In this document: positions 1 to 12,400 of the stretch, in pieces
How positions within the stretch are numbered: the first letter of the stretch is position 1
Layout of the letters: every line of letters begins with the position of its first letter
Assembly: GCA_964035545.1 (NCBI GenBank)
Contig: OZ037773.1
Coordinates: 5,720,251 to 5,784,250 of the forward strand
DNA length: 64,000 bases
Reading direction: 5' to 3'
From: Bugula neritina
Lineage: Eukaryota; Bryozoa; Gymnolaemata; Cheilostomatida; Bugulidae
Notes under the pieces: model-generated
Database searches by the model: none
What the model saw: only the letters and a program-made list of their open reading frames with translations
Told to the model about the DNA's origin: nothing
Translations under genes and position numbers: made by a program

Positions 1-1022
1 ACATCTAATGCATAATTGAATTCTGATAATTAAAAATCAATAACTTAGTCATAGTGTAGCAGTAGGCATCCAGACGAATGGAGAAGTATTTTTAGAAAGC
101 ATAATAAAAGGCTTAGAGCATTGGTCTATTGAGAGCTTATGCATATTTGATTAGAATCATCATCAGACGAAGTTTATACAAGATATAAGATTCCCACAGT
201 GAATGTGCTTGCAGCATTGCACTAATGAAATAACTGCTTTAGTCTATTATATAAACATTCTAAGTGGTTGTAGTAACTAATACTGAAATAGTAGCCCGCA
301 ACAGACTAGCAAAAATACCGGCTTTCATTTTACTACGAAATCATTGCTCATTACTGCCTGGAAACATTTCACTTGTATATTCCAACTTGTGTTTGGTCAC
401 GTGACCGAATTGATTACGTTTCAATTTCACTGTCATCAAAAAGCTGCAAGCTGCTCACACCAAGGCAGATGCACTTGTGTTTACATTCCCAACAAAACTT
501 TCTATGCAGGCCAAGCCAACAGCTAATGCTTCACTAATTCACTGTGACTACCATTGATTTGTGTACTTTTACTCAAAGTCACACTTATTATTTGCTAATG
601 GAAATTAGAGGGATAGAAGTACCAAGACTAAACTGGCAGTGAGCAACTGGCCATCAGACAAAAAACCATTTTTTTGGAAACATTTGAAAATTAACCTCTA
701 AAATATTTTGCTTGCTGGTAGCAGCGGAATCTATTAATAGAATAATCAAAACAAACTGTATTTAAACCACCAAATATAAAACTGGCTTATAGTTAAGAGT
801 GCAGTATTGAATTATAGCTATTATATTGCCTGCATAATTTCTGACTATTATCATTATGTTACTGCTTTATTAAATTGCAATATTGAAGCAAATGTTGAAT
901 ACATTTCAGAAAACACTGCCAATGTAGCACATGCAATAAGAAAGCTGAAAAGATATCATTGTGTTAGTATTTCACTGAATATATACATTTAGACAGAGAT
1001 CAATGAAAAGCTGAATACTTAC
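1..1022. other. ROR intron sequence at left edge, no gene seen
   Basis: Follows the phase-2 donor at 1022, so it is intron of the receptor gene. The short open frames here have no splice context or recognisable protein. Confidence 0.6.
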
Positions 1023-4000
1023 GTCATTTCATTGATGCTCATGTCGCTGTCGGACCCTGAGTCGCTGCTGTTGCTGCGTACCTTCTTGTGGTACTTCACC
1101 TCATCCTGAACCATCTCCCGCTGCCGCTTTGACATCCGCCCAAATTTAACAGCTAAAAAGTCATCACAACACACCATACATATTATATTGCATACTAGCC
1201 GCATTTGTCATTCGTATGTTAGCTGCACTGAGCAACATTTTTGGCTTAGCTTCAGCTCTGAAAGGATTATAACCAAAGTTTTCGGTATAACCATTTTCAA
1301 TATGATGTCACCACTTTTTAGTGGAGGTTGGCGAAGGGTGAAGTAATAAGAATCATCGAGATACGCCCACACAGCCATGTAATCAAGGGGTGCGAGAGTG
1401 GGCGATGGGTATACCATGACACTAGAATATCTTGCGAGTTCACAAGACCAGCAGTAACTGTTATTTTAGGAAGACTCCGGACTCGGCAAAAGACTGATAG
1501 AAGTAATAAGAGACCAGAACAAAATTCTTTGAAATAATAACAAAGACATCTGAGAGGGAGGTCTTTCCGGAAGATTCTTAAATGAGACCCACCCTTCCTT
1601 CACAAATGTCCATGGTTAATTAAAAAGTCATATAAAGTTCGAAGAATCTTGTAATGCAAGCTGCATTATTAACTTCCGACCCACTAGAAATATTTTTCAA
1701 TTTGCCATTTCAAAGAATAAATGAGTAGATAGTAAATTATGTGCCAAAACAACCAAAAACATTATACACATGACAAATGGGAACATATTCCTTTAAATTA
1801 CAGAAAATATAGTAAGTTTATCCAGGCCAGGTAGATACAAGTATGCCAGCAATTTTGTTATGCCAAGTTATGCTGTATATTCAAATAGGTGATTTATGGT
1901 TGCAAAGTTTACCAAGTATTGCAATAAAATCTAGGATTTACGAGTGAGTTAATGGAATGACTAGTTGAGAACCAAACCTGGATATGTAACAAACTGAGGC
2001 ATTGAACTATGAGTCTTGTACCTGGTAAGGATTGAAGGCTAAAGGTTGCGCTGAGAAACTAAGAGCAAACAGCTAGGAATAAGAACTGCAGTGAAAGTTT
2101 GAGAGTTAAGGAACTTGAAGAGATGAGAATACCAGATTAACGTAGCTAATCCTATGGGAAAGTAACTGGTGAGCTATGAATTATGTCCATCTGCTGTGCT
2201 AGCAGTATAAACATGTCTCAGCAAATCTCTCTAACAGTAAACACAGCACTTCCTGTGTAACGCATAGCATCTAATTTTGTCAATACAAGGAGGATGCGTG
2301 ACACTTTGGCATGAGGAATTATTTGCAGATGTGCAGATTGCAAAATTTGTGAATAATGGGAAAAACAATTCAATACATTCATTTAAATATCACTGCCCAA
2401 ATTATCTAACTGAACATTTTTAATAAGTATTTTGACATTTTCTGAATAAATATGCAAATTTCATAGTACATGGATACATGGGTATACATTGCCTTCATTT
2501 TGATTATGCAATAGTGCTCCTGGCCAATACAGATAAGGGTTATGCAACATGTGTTGGAAATGTTCATCGCTAGAGGTCATCTACACTGTAGAGGTTGAGT
2601 AATAGCTGTGATATTATTAGATATGCAGTGCAATGACTGAATCTATAGATATCAGTACACCAACTCGAGATACGTGTTCACCACTGTGTGAAATTACTAT
2701 TGTGTTTGGAGTGAATGAAATAGAAATTCCTACGCTCCTACAGGATGTCACATGCTTATGAAATAGGATACGAGTTTGTGTTTTCTACAGATGATTACCT
2801 TTAGAATAGAGACCCATTACTATGATTTTCTATACAGAAATATTTTTCCATTCATGAAACTTTCATTTGTTCTGCATCTCGCACATAATAGACACCAGGA
2901 GTGGAATTTCTTAAAGCTGATTTCAAGGAATGCAGATTAGAATAATGTAATGGTGAGATATATGATACAGTAAGAAATTAACCACAGCTGCCGAGATGAT
3001 ATTTTTGGCTCATATTCAACTACGCTGAAGCAATGAATCATGTATTAATGCCGTATGCAAATGATAGCAACTGGTTTTTCTGCAATGGATATGTAGACAT
3101 GTGCTGGGCTATTAATATCACAGGAAACTCTAGTTTAATAGTAACACAATAGCTTACATCAAACAAATTACTGCTGTATTAGCATGCATTTATACTTCTG
3201 TGAATGAAGTGATGCTATGGTATAAGAGTAAGTGTAAATGCCTTTTTTTTCAATCCACTTTATCAGCAGATTAAGCTGCATTTTTTAAAGGAGGATATCT
3301 AAGCTAAGCTTCAGCTTTTTTGTAGTGAATACACATGAGTAATCCAAGCTGCAGAAATGTCAATTCTATCGGCATTTAACCAGCAACAATACGTAAACTG
3401 ACCAGCCTAACCCTGCATTTGAACACCTCCATTATCTGCCCATCCATCTCCCATTGATATATCATCTAGCTAGTATAAAGTGATAAACCTAAGCTAGTAT
3501 ATCAAAGAAACATCAACAAAAGCTTCTTGAAGTTCTAGTATGATGACAGATGCTATTCTATTTCAGCATCGCAAAACATGAGTATAATTTATAGGCTTGA
3601 TAGCTCCAGAGTAATAAAACAAATTAGGAAAATAATTCATCTCAGATACAGTTACAAAAAGTTATTATTCTTAACTGGTGCATATTTCTAAAGAAAGCTT
3701 TTTATTGGCTGCTGGATCGCTGTAGATGCCACTCGTTATTAAATAAAAAGAAAGATGGAAATTCTTGATGGAAGCTGCAGCAGTGAGTGAATGACAGTGA
3801 CCCCTTCTTTGCCTTGCACAATGGAACCTTTGCAATTACTGGAAATATGGCTACCAGCTGAGTTAATAATCTATGGGCTATTGTTTTATGATGTAACAGA
3901 ACGGGGAATTCATCTCAGCATAGCGAATTTATTACGCACATTCAAAGTTTAATTTTCGAAGTTTTTCTAGTAAGCTAGAATTTGATCTATAGCAACATAT

Positions 4001-5941
4001 TTGAGTTAAATTTTTGCATTTTCTGTGAGCTGTTGCTATGGTTACAGTTAAGTTGTCATAGACTTGTGTATTAGTAGCTGGCAATTCATCAACCCTGGTA
4101 ACCACAGGGTATTATTCATGTTTATAAATCTCTGCATACATCATTGCTTATAATTTATAAATGTTTCAAGTGAGTGACACCACTGGTATTTGAATATGAT
4201 GGATTAGACTCTATACAAATGCGTTGGATATTTATGCCTAATAAGGGCGATGTCTGAGCCTCTCCTCTGAGAGTGTGTCACAGTTAGAGAGCACAGGCTA
4301 TAAACTGTGTTTTTGTGGAACCCGGGTCAGTGTTATGCATATTTGTATAAGTGATTACAATTTCATCAAATTGTTGAGATGTAAAGATTAAAATAACTTG
4401 AATTGATATCAAGACATGATGAGCTGGTGATGAATTGACATGCGACCTTTGATCACATTCTATTGAAAAAATGTTTTTTAAAAACAAGCTCAATCCGTCT
4501 AACATATCTGACATAATTTAGTGAATGCTGCTACAGACTGCATACCATGGATGTTCCATTAATTATGCCGGCTATCAAACCCATTGATGTCAGAAGTACC
4601 ACCCAAATTTTATCTGACATTAACCCTTTGACCCTGTCAGCATTCCTGCTAACCATACACAACATCTCTAGTAGCTAAAGTAAGAAAAGCAGAGTCTAGA
4701 GATATATGAGTGACATCAACTATGAGTAGACAAGAAAATGGCCGCAGCAGAGAACTAAGGAAGAGATATGAAGGCGAGTGAGAAAGGGCAAATGTTTTAA
4801 TTGGAGATAGCTAGTTAATGACTTCGTTAATTACAGAACTTCTTAGCAAATGCTATCAGCATGATTAGCCTATATCTTTGATTAACAAATAATAAACAAA
4901 CAGTATTCCACACCAGATTATGGACAGCTGCTGCCTCTTTGCAGCTCTGCATTTAGTGGCATTAATTATATGTCATAAGTCACAGTGCCAGCCCATATGG
5001 GCAATTTATTTTATATAGAAGAGCGTGTACTGGGTGCTAGTAGTCAGGCTTGCACCATGTTGAAGCTTTGAAGCTGTTGTGGAAGTGAAAAGAACTAGTT
5101 TACTGGTTTTTCCTGAATAAACTAAAGTCGATTGGTTAAAACAGACTTGAAAATCAAAAAGTGATTGTTTCCAAGCAAATTTCTTGCTATGGAAGCTTCT
5201 ATATTTGATATAGAACCATTTGATCCAGGGAATAGTTCAACACAAATAGGCATGCAGTGAGAGGTAGGTGCAGTAATGGAGAAATTGAGAAAAGCCTGTG
5301 TTCTAGATTAAAAATGTAGCAAAAGAAACATTAAAGAACTTAGGCAATCTCAATTTCTCCACTACTGCTCCTAAGTGTGTAGTGGTGTACCTTCTTTGCT
5401 CATCCCAAGAGCCAGGCACTTCTGCAGCCTACAGTACTGGCAGCGGTTTCTGTTCAACCTGTCAATCTGACATTTGCCGTCTTTCTGACACAAGTAGTTC
5501 GAAGCATTACTTTGACTTCTTCGAAAGAACCCCTGTAACACATAACAAAAAAGAGTGAAGATATGCATACATTACATCTAAAGAGCTAAAGAATTTACCA
5601 GCATATCAGTGAATAGGGGTGCTATTCATCAGCTCACACCCAGTCTTGTATCATACAAAATTCTTCTTTTAGTTTCAGCCACTAGGAATTTTGTTAACCT
5701 TTAGAACAGTCACCAAGTCACCAGACTACTGGCTGCAGTAGTGACTGGGTGAGAATAAGATGCAATACATGCAGGTTACAACTGTCTTCACTACATCAAA
5801 TATTAATGACACATACAGTTATCCCCCTGTGTATTAGTAGACTGTAGAAGCGTACCTTACAGCCTTCACACGTGATGACACCATAGTGGACACCTGATGA
5901 CTTGTCACTGCACACCTTGCATGGAATCACCTCTATCTCCG
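1023..5941 (-). CDS. ROR/HR3-type nuclear receptor (NR1F), DNA-binding-domain exons, partial
   Basis: Transcription factor of the retinoid-related orphan receptor group, expected to bind DNA as a monomer at an A/T-rich extended half site. Three minus-strand exons join in frame. Exon 5941-5856 (86 nt) carries the first zinc finger ([18 protein letters not shown]) and the P-box CEGCK. Exon 5532-5391 (142 nt) carries GFFRRSQ, the second finger and [19 protein letters not shown]. Exon 1152-1023 (130 nt) carries the C-terminal extension [13 protein letters not shown] and the start of a Ser/Asp-rich hinge. Donors are gtacgc, gtacac and gtaagt; acceptors are gtag, acag and ttag. The splice after GMSKE and the two DBD exon sizes match what is known of vertebrate ROR genes. 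The remaining hinge and the ligand-binding domain must lie left of position 1. The 86-nt exon opens in phase 1, so coding sequence exists upstream (see 14390-14594). Family assignment is very secure; which ROR subtype is not decidable. Confidence 0.95.
1153..5390. other. 4.2-kb ROR intron, nothing recognised
   Basis: AT-rich unique sequence between the second zinc-finger exon and the C-terminal-extension exon. I found no repeat array, RNA gene or mobile element. Confidence 0.6.
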
Positions 5942-8900
5942 CTACAACAAGGAATGAGAAAATGAATCTTGGTTACAAATCCCTTTTGGAAAGTCAGGAA
6001 AACCAGGGAGTATTTAGCAATTATAAGGGGGAGGTGAAATTTTTGCCATTTACATGGAGATGGTCAGTTGAAGTGCCAAGTATCTTTGTACTGCTATTGC
6101 CATAGTACAAGGAACGAAGCATGTGCTAAGTTACAACTTCAGTACACAACATATATCAGTAGTATCCACTCTAATAGTTGGAATACTTATTATATGAAAC
6201 GTAAGACAGCTATAATTAGTATAAATGTAATTAAATATATATGTAGCATGTTATTGATTTTAATCTATAAACATATGCGCCAGGGGTGTCTGATAATTAT
6301 GCAGTGTAGATTATGCCGTTTATTTGAAGCTTCATCATCTGGTGGATGGACACAATTAGTAATTCGGCCCTAATTGAGTAGCTAAAACAGGCATGAGATC
6401 TGGCCGTGCCACCTCGCACTGGGAGACCAGTCTAATCAGCCGCAATCAATAATAGATATCAGAGATTGGCTGCATTCTTAGATGCAGGAAACGTGTATTA
6501 CCCGAACAGGAAATGAGCATATACTAAGCACATGGTTGAGCAGAGAGCAGAATATGCTAATAAGTGTTTCGGCATAAGTTTATTTAATAGGTACACATTA
6601 AAAAGCATACCTGGTATGCATGGTTTATCAATGAATAAATTTGCACTCACTATATCAAAGTGCTAGCTGTACTTAGGGACTTGATGAGTAAATATGGCAT
6701 AAAATTCAACCTTTGCAGCTTGCCATATATATTATATTACAAAGAGGGCGTTCAAGTATATTGGCAGCAGGTGATTCATCATTTAAAGCAGCATTGAGTT
6801 GTATTCAAACCAATCTCATCAATCAATGTCCACAGGGGTTTAAGTTCATGAATATAGATTTCTTGAATTATATGCTTTGTGTATTTTGCACGCTACTATA
6901 TATTGAAGTCGCAGTGAAAGGCTCGAACAGACTGGGAACTATTAAAACATCCTGAAATGGAAACTAATCTAATTCAAACAATAGATTAGCTACAATCAAT
7001 CAAAATAAAAATGACTTCTTTTTCCTGAAAAAAAAACTGATAGAGAATAAAAGATGAAGAATTCCTTAGTGCTCCAACTATCAAATGTTAAATAACTGGA
7101 AGGCTGGCTTTTTTTCACTAACTTCTTCAAAGTCTGCCTCATCACAAAACGGCTGTCAAAGCAAGCTTGAAATATTCTGGAGACTGTTGATTCATGCACA
7201 GAGAAGATTTGTTAGAGTGAGTGCCAGAGAAATCAAAAACATGTCACTGAGTATGCACAAGAATGTAAGAATACAAGCCAGCCAACATTCCAAAATTATA
7301 AAATATCACTTTAAAGAGATGAACAACAGAACAGAGTTAGAAAGAAGAATGTGTGAAATGGTTTTCCGACCCCATAACCTTTAGAAGTTAAATAAATAAA
7401 GGTCATGACTAACGGACAGGGTGGGGACTATCATAAATGTTATATCAGTAAAATTAATAAGACTGCCAATTACATTGCATAAGCTGACACTAAACAGAGT
7501 TATAATAGGTACAAGTGGTCGTGACACCCAATGAGTCATAGTATATTGAACTAGCTGTGATGTAAGCTTAAGCAGGCTTGCAGACATTTTCTGTAATATA
7601 ATGCTGATAAACTTTCGGTTAGGTTGTGGTTGACCTATAGCTTAGATGTGGGAAGTCAGATTTTTTATGAGTCTGATCAATTTCACCAGTTCACAACTTC
7701 AACTTAAGATTTGGATACAATTTTAGGAATGGCGACTAGGCCGCAGATTTATATAAATAGTAAAGGGCGTCTAACTCCTCTTAATCAATTAGGGGTTCGT
7801 AATTGCAAACGCTCAATGGAATTAGCACAATAGAGTTGCAGCTTAATATTGTTTGCTAATTATAATCAATATACAAAGCAGGCTTGGCACGGACCCAACG
7901 GAATTTTGCATACGTTCAAATGGCCGGGATTAGACAATTGGTTAATGCTTAGCTACTGTACAGCAGTGTCTAGACTCCTAGTCTTATCGATAAGCTTATT
8001 ACTATGATAAAGTGCATATAATTCGACTGTTGGAACTAGACCTGCAAGGCAGATCTTCCTTCAGACCCCTAGAGGCTTGTCTCGTACTTCAGAATAGTAA
8101 CCTTTTATTTAGTATATTACATTTTTGTGTTTCGAAATACTGCATTAATTAGTAATAATTTAAATAAAAATCAACACGCAAACTCTAGTAGAGCAAAACA
8201 AATCTAGACAAGTTGAAATAGCAACATTAAATAAACCAAAACTCATTATGACCCATTAAGACTATGCAAAGATATGAAATTTACAGAACAACCATGTTAA
8301 TTAATATGATGCAAAATTTGAAGCTAACAACGATGGAATATATGACGTTATGCTATTGAATTTAATATGAATAGTTTGGCACAGACTAAAAGTGGTTAAT
8401 TTTGAAATTGTAAAGCAAAAGTAAAAACTTCAAGATCTTGATATTTATGTAAATATTGATATGGTTAACTCATACCAATGCTAGCATTCACATGGAGTAG
8501 AACAAGAATCATATTTATGATAGTTATAATTAAAAACATCTATTTACACTAAGTTCTATTAGTGCTTATTAGGGCTTAAATATTGTTGTGGTAGTTTCAT
8601 TAAACTTAAACTTAATGTTGCAATAAATTATAAACAATATTGATAACAAATACAACAGAACTTAAATTTTAAATATTTGGTATGAATATCATTATGTTTA
8701 TCATTGTGATAGTAAACTTGAAGATAGAAAATTAAATTACAAATATTATAGTATTTATATCTACTCCAGAGCAACAAATAGAGAAAGCAATTATCTTAAT
8801 ATTAAAAGTTGATGTGAAGATTTAAATTTTAACTATTGATGCCCAGCAGAAACAAGACAATACTTTTCAATCTTGTGACAGATGATATATGATTGCATAG

Positions 8901-9400
8901 TTACAGTATATTATAGTCTATAAGTATAAGTCTAAATGTTGTTACAATAATATTATATCTATATAGTATATAGGTTTACTTTCACTTTGACTGAGTTTAG
9001 CTTTTATACCTTTAATTCCTTTTGAATGTGAAGAACCGGGTTTCATGGTGTTTGATTAAAGATTACAAACAGTTCTATTACTCGATTGTAAACTGTATCA
9101 CGACCTATGTTACTTGCAGCTGCTAACAACAAAACATACAGACAAGTAGATCTGCCCACGACCAGCACTAAAAACGAAACAGCAAACGTGATAAAATTTC
9201 TAAACGTTTTGAAGCAAAACAGGGTGCGGCTACAATATCCAATGAAACCGCCTGCTTTCTAATAGACTGCGCGCTTTTGTGTTATATTTATGAATAAGGT
9301 GCTGGTATAGGTTTGATATGCTTGACTAATTTGTGGATTTACAGCTAAACCTAGCGATTACATTCAGTAACATTGTATTTCCGTGGCTCCCATCTCGGGC
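5942..9400. other. Between the ROR zinc-finger exon and CARNMT1, no certain gene
   Basis: Contains the CARNMT1 promoter and, if the 14.4-kb exon is real, ROR intron. A minus-strand frame at 6996-7199 (VSRIFQACFDSRFVMRQ) faintly recalls a transposase but is too short to support. 8100-9000 is very AT-rich and featureless. Confidence 0.5.
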
Positions 9401-12400
9401 ATGATGAATGCTGCTTCTAAAAGTAGTAGTACATCAAACAACTCTGCCTCAGAGCAAGATTCTCAGCTAACAGCGGAAGAAGAACAGAAGGAAAGGGAGC
9501 ATTTTCAAAAAGTTGTAGATGCATTTCGTTACTACAGGTACCACATCAAATTTTGTTCATGCGAGACTGTCTTAGTAACTGACACTCTGACAGTGACACT
9601 GACAGTGACAGAGTGAGAGTCAGAGTGAGACTGAGAGCAACACTCACACTGACAGTGGCCTCACTTTGAGTCTAAGGAACTCTAACTGACTAACTCAGTT
9701 TGACTTTAGGTTAAACTCAAACTGTCAGCTCAACTTTATCAAATTAAATTAGATAATTTATGCATCTCAGTTCCATTTTTAGTTTTAGTACCGCCACATA
9801 CGCTAAATAAAAATATTAAATATTTATACTTAATCTTATACTTATAGTATCTATTAAGTATTATCTAATAATGATAAACTTAAACATTAACAATAATTTG
9901 AATTTAGTTTCACTTTGAGTCTGATATATTAACTTGAAGTCAGTAATTTCATGGTCATAATGATAGCCACAATGACAATCACTCATTGTAATTGTGATTC
10001 TTTGGATTAACTTAGTGATTGTCACAGTAACCGTTGAGTAGATGACTCAGGTTTTACATTTGAGTTGGTGTTTGATTTTGTTGTATTGTTTTAATCATTC
10101 AATTACTTGTGCTTTTAGAATTCATTCATTGAGGAGAGTAGCAGTTGCAGAAAAGCATTTCAATGATTTGCCTTCCCGCCAGCAGAGTCTTGTGCCTAGT
10201 TTTGCAGACACTCTGCTCAAATTGCAGCAAGCTGTTGACCAGAACTACATTGTAGTCAAGCAGATTATCAGATCTGCAGAGAAGATATTTGAAAATAGAT
10301 CTTTTCAATTAGACTCAGTAAGTCAATAGTTGAATAGCCAGTGTTGCAATTAAGTAGGTCACCCATGTTTGACTTGACTAAGAGGCCACAACTCTAATAT
10401 CAATGCTCTAGAAATGTTTTGATGGTCATACATTGGAAGTTGACAAATATTTTAAATAACCTTAGGGAAATAACACGCTGTGTAAGTGCTATGGCTGTGT
10501 AAGTGCTATGACTCCCTAGTTCAACTCATTGCATAAAGCGGAGATGACAACTCCAATTGCAACCAATTTACAGCTATTATGCTTCAATTTTACCTTTGTT
10601 TTAATATGTATTAACATTTTATTATTTCAAATGTAACTTCTAGAGCACTGTAAATGAAGTTCCGGAAAAATTACCGACCGAGTTCGACATGGACAAAGTG
10701 AAGACAACTCTGAAGCAGTTGGTGAGAGACTGGAGTGAGGGAGGGGCAGCAGAACGTGAGGCATGTTATGCGCCAGTCATCAGAGAAATTCTCAACTTAT
10801 ATCCTAATGAATGGTAAGACAGTTTGATGAAGGTAATAGTAGTAGATTAACTAAAAGGTTGAAGAAAACTCACCTGATATCATTTGTATAGGAAAAAATA
10901 TGGTGTCAAATTTTGTCTAAGACTTGTTGAACATTTTAATATGCATGTTGTAAACATGTATTAACTTATAATAGTGTGTGGAATTTTATATCAATTATGA
11001 AAAGACTCCCCATAAACTATTTTAAACAATTTATGTTTAATACCCAACCAGTGGGTTTGCTAATTGAAAATTCCGTTAATAAAATTTTATTTTAAAAGCT
11101 GACAAAATTATAAATCTATCAAATGATTTGCTTGCTGTTTTACAAATTTCAATGTCACAAACTTTCAAAATATTTCAAAATTCGGAGTTATCAACACCTG
11201 GGCAAAATGTACTGATAGTACAGATATAAATAATTTGGAATTGTCATAACTCCAGTTTCATCGTGATTTGCTCATCAAACTCCTTTTTAAGCATAATTTT
11301 AGTTTTTTAAATAGAAAAGTGCAATCATGTATTTCAAAATTATTTCTATAGTCCTTCTAAAAATCTTATTACCATTAATAAAACATTCAAGAACTCCATT
11401 TAAGGCCTGGCCACACGATCGTGAGAATCACACAAAATCCTCTATTTGACAAGAAAAATTATTCGTACGAGAAAATTTGAGGGAATTCAAACGAAATCGT
11501 CATCGTTGGGTGTACGCAACGATGACGATGGACGAAAAATCACAATCAACGATAAGTATCATTTGATTGGTCAATAGAATTTTAGCAACAGTAATAATTT
11601 CATTTCTACCACGTTTCTCTATTTGACAATTTTCTGCTTTTTGTACCTCGTGCAAGACTCATTCACGGACTATTTATTATGTGTTTTGTCCGACGAGTGT
11701 GTGGCTGGTCAAAACAAGAGGATAACTCACGAAAATCGTCACACGATTTCGTATGATTCTCACGATCATGAGGCCAGCATGTGCCTGTAGCAGAAAACTC
11801 TGCTTTAATATAGATTAGCTGGCCTAAAGTCCTCTTATTCATTAATAATTTTTTCAGACAAGACAATAATTATAAAACTGAAGTGAGAAAATAATTTTCA
11901 AAACCAACAAAGTTTTCTGGTCTATAATCATAAATGGCCCATAACATGAAGTTCAAAAATTACCATCTCTGCACTTGTTTTAACTTTTGTAAACAAGTAG
12001 GTATTTATTTGGCTTGGTTAGTCATTAGCTCATTGCATTCTTATTGCTATTTTAAGTATGGATCACACAACACGCTTCACGAGTCAATATATCTATTGAA
12101 AAGTGACGCGAGGAATTTCAAGCATTTATATTTATGCAGAAAGTTAAACAGCCAGCTGATTGCATTTATGTTGCAAGATATTCATACTTCCTGTCACTAT
12201 TCAACTCTTTCAGTGGTATGTGTAGTATTTTTCTACTGACAAACTAATTGCCCTTAAGTTTATAAAAAATAGCTAATGGCAGCTATGACTGAAGCATATA
12301 AAGGGTGCATGTAAATAGCGTTCCTTATCTAGTACTCTCTAACTTCAACTCATTCTCTAACACAGTACTGAGTCACCTCTGGAAAATTAGCTATTTTTTA

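Noticed and set aside
6996-7199. Short minus frame with VSRIF, possible transposase
   Set aside because: Only a five-residue resemblance; no catalytic residues, terminal repeats or flanking coding sequence.
9383-9400. CARNMT1 start six codons upstream
   Set aside because: The codon is GTG; the first in-frame ATG is at 9401.
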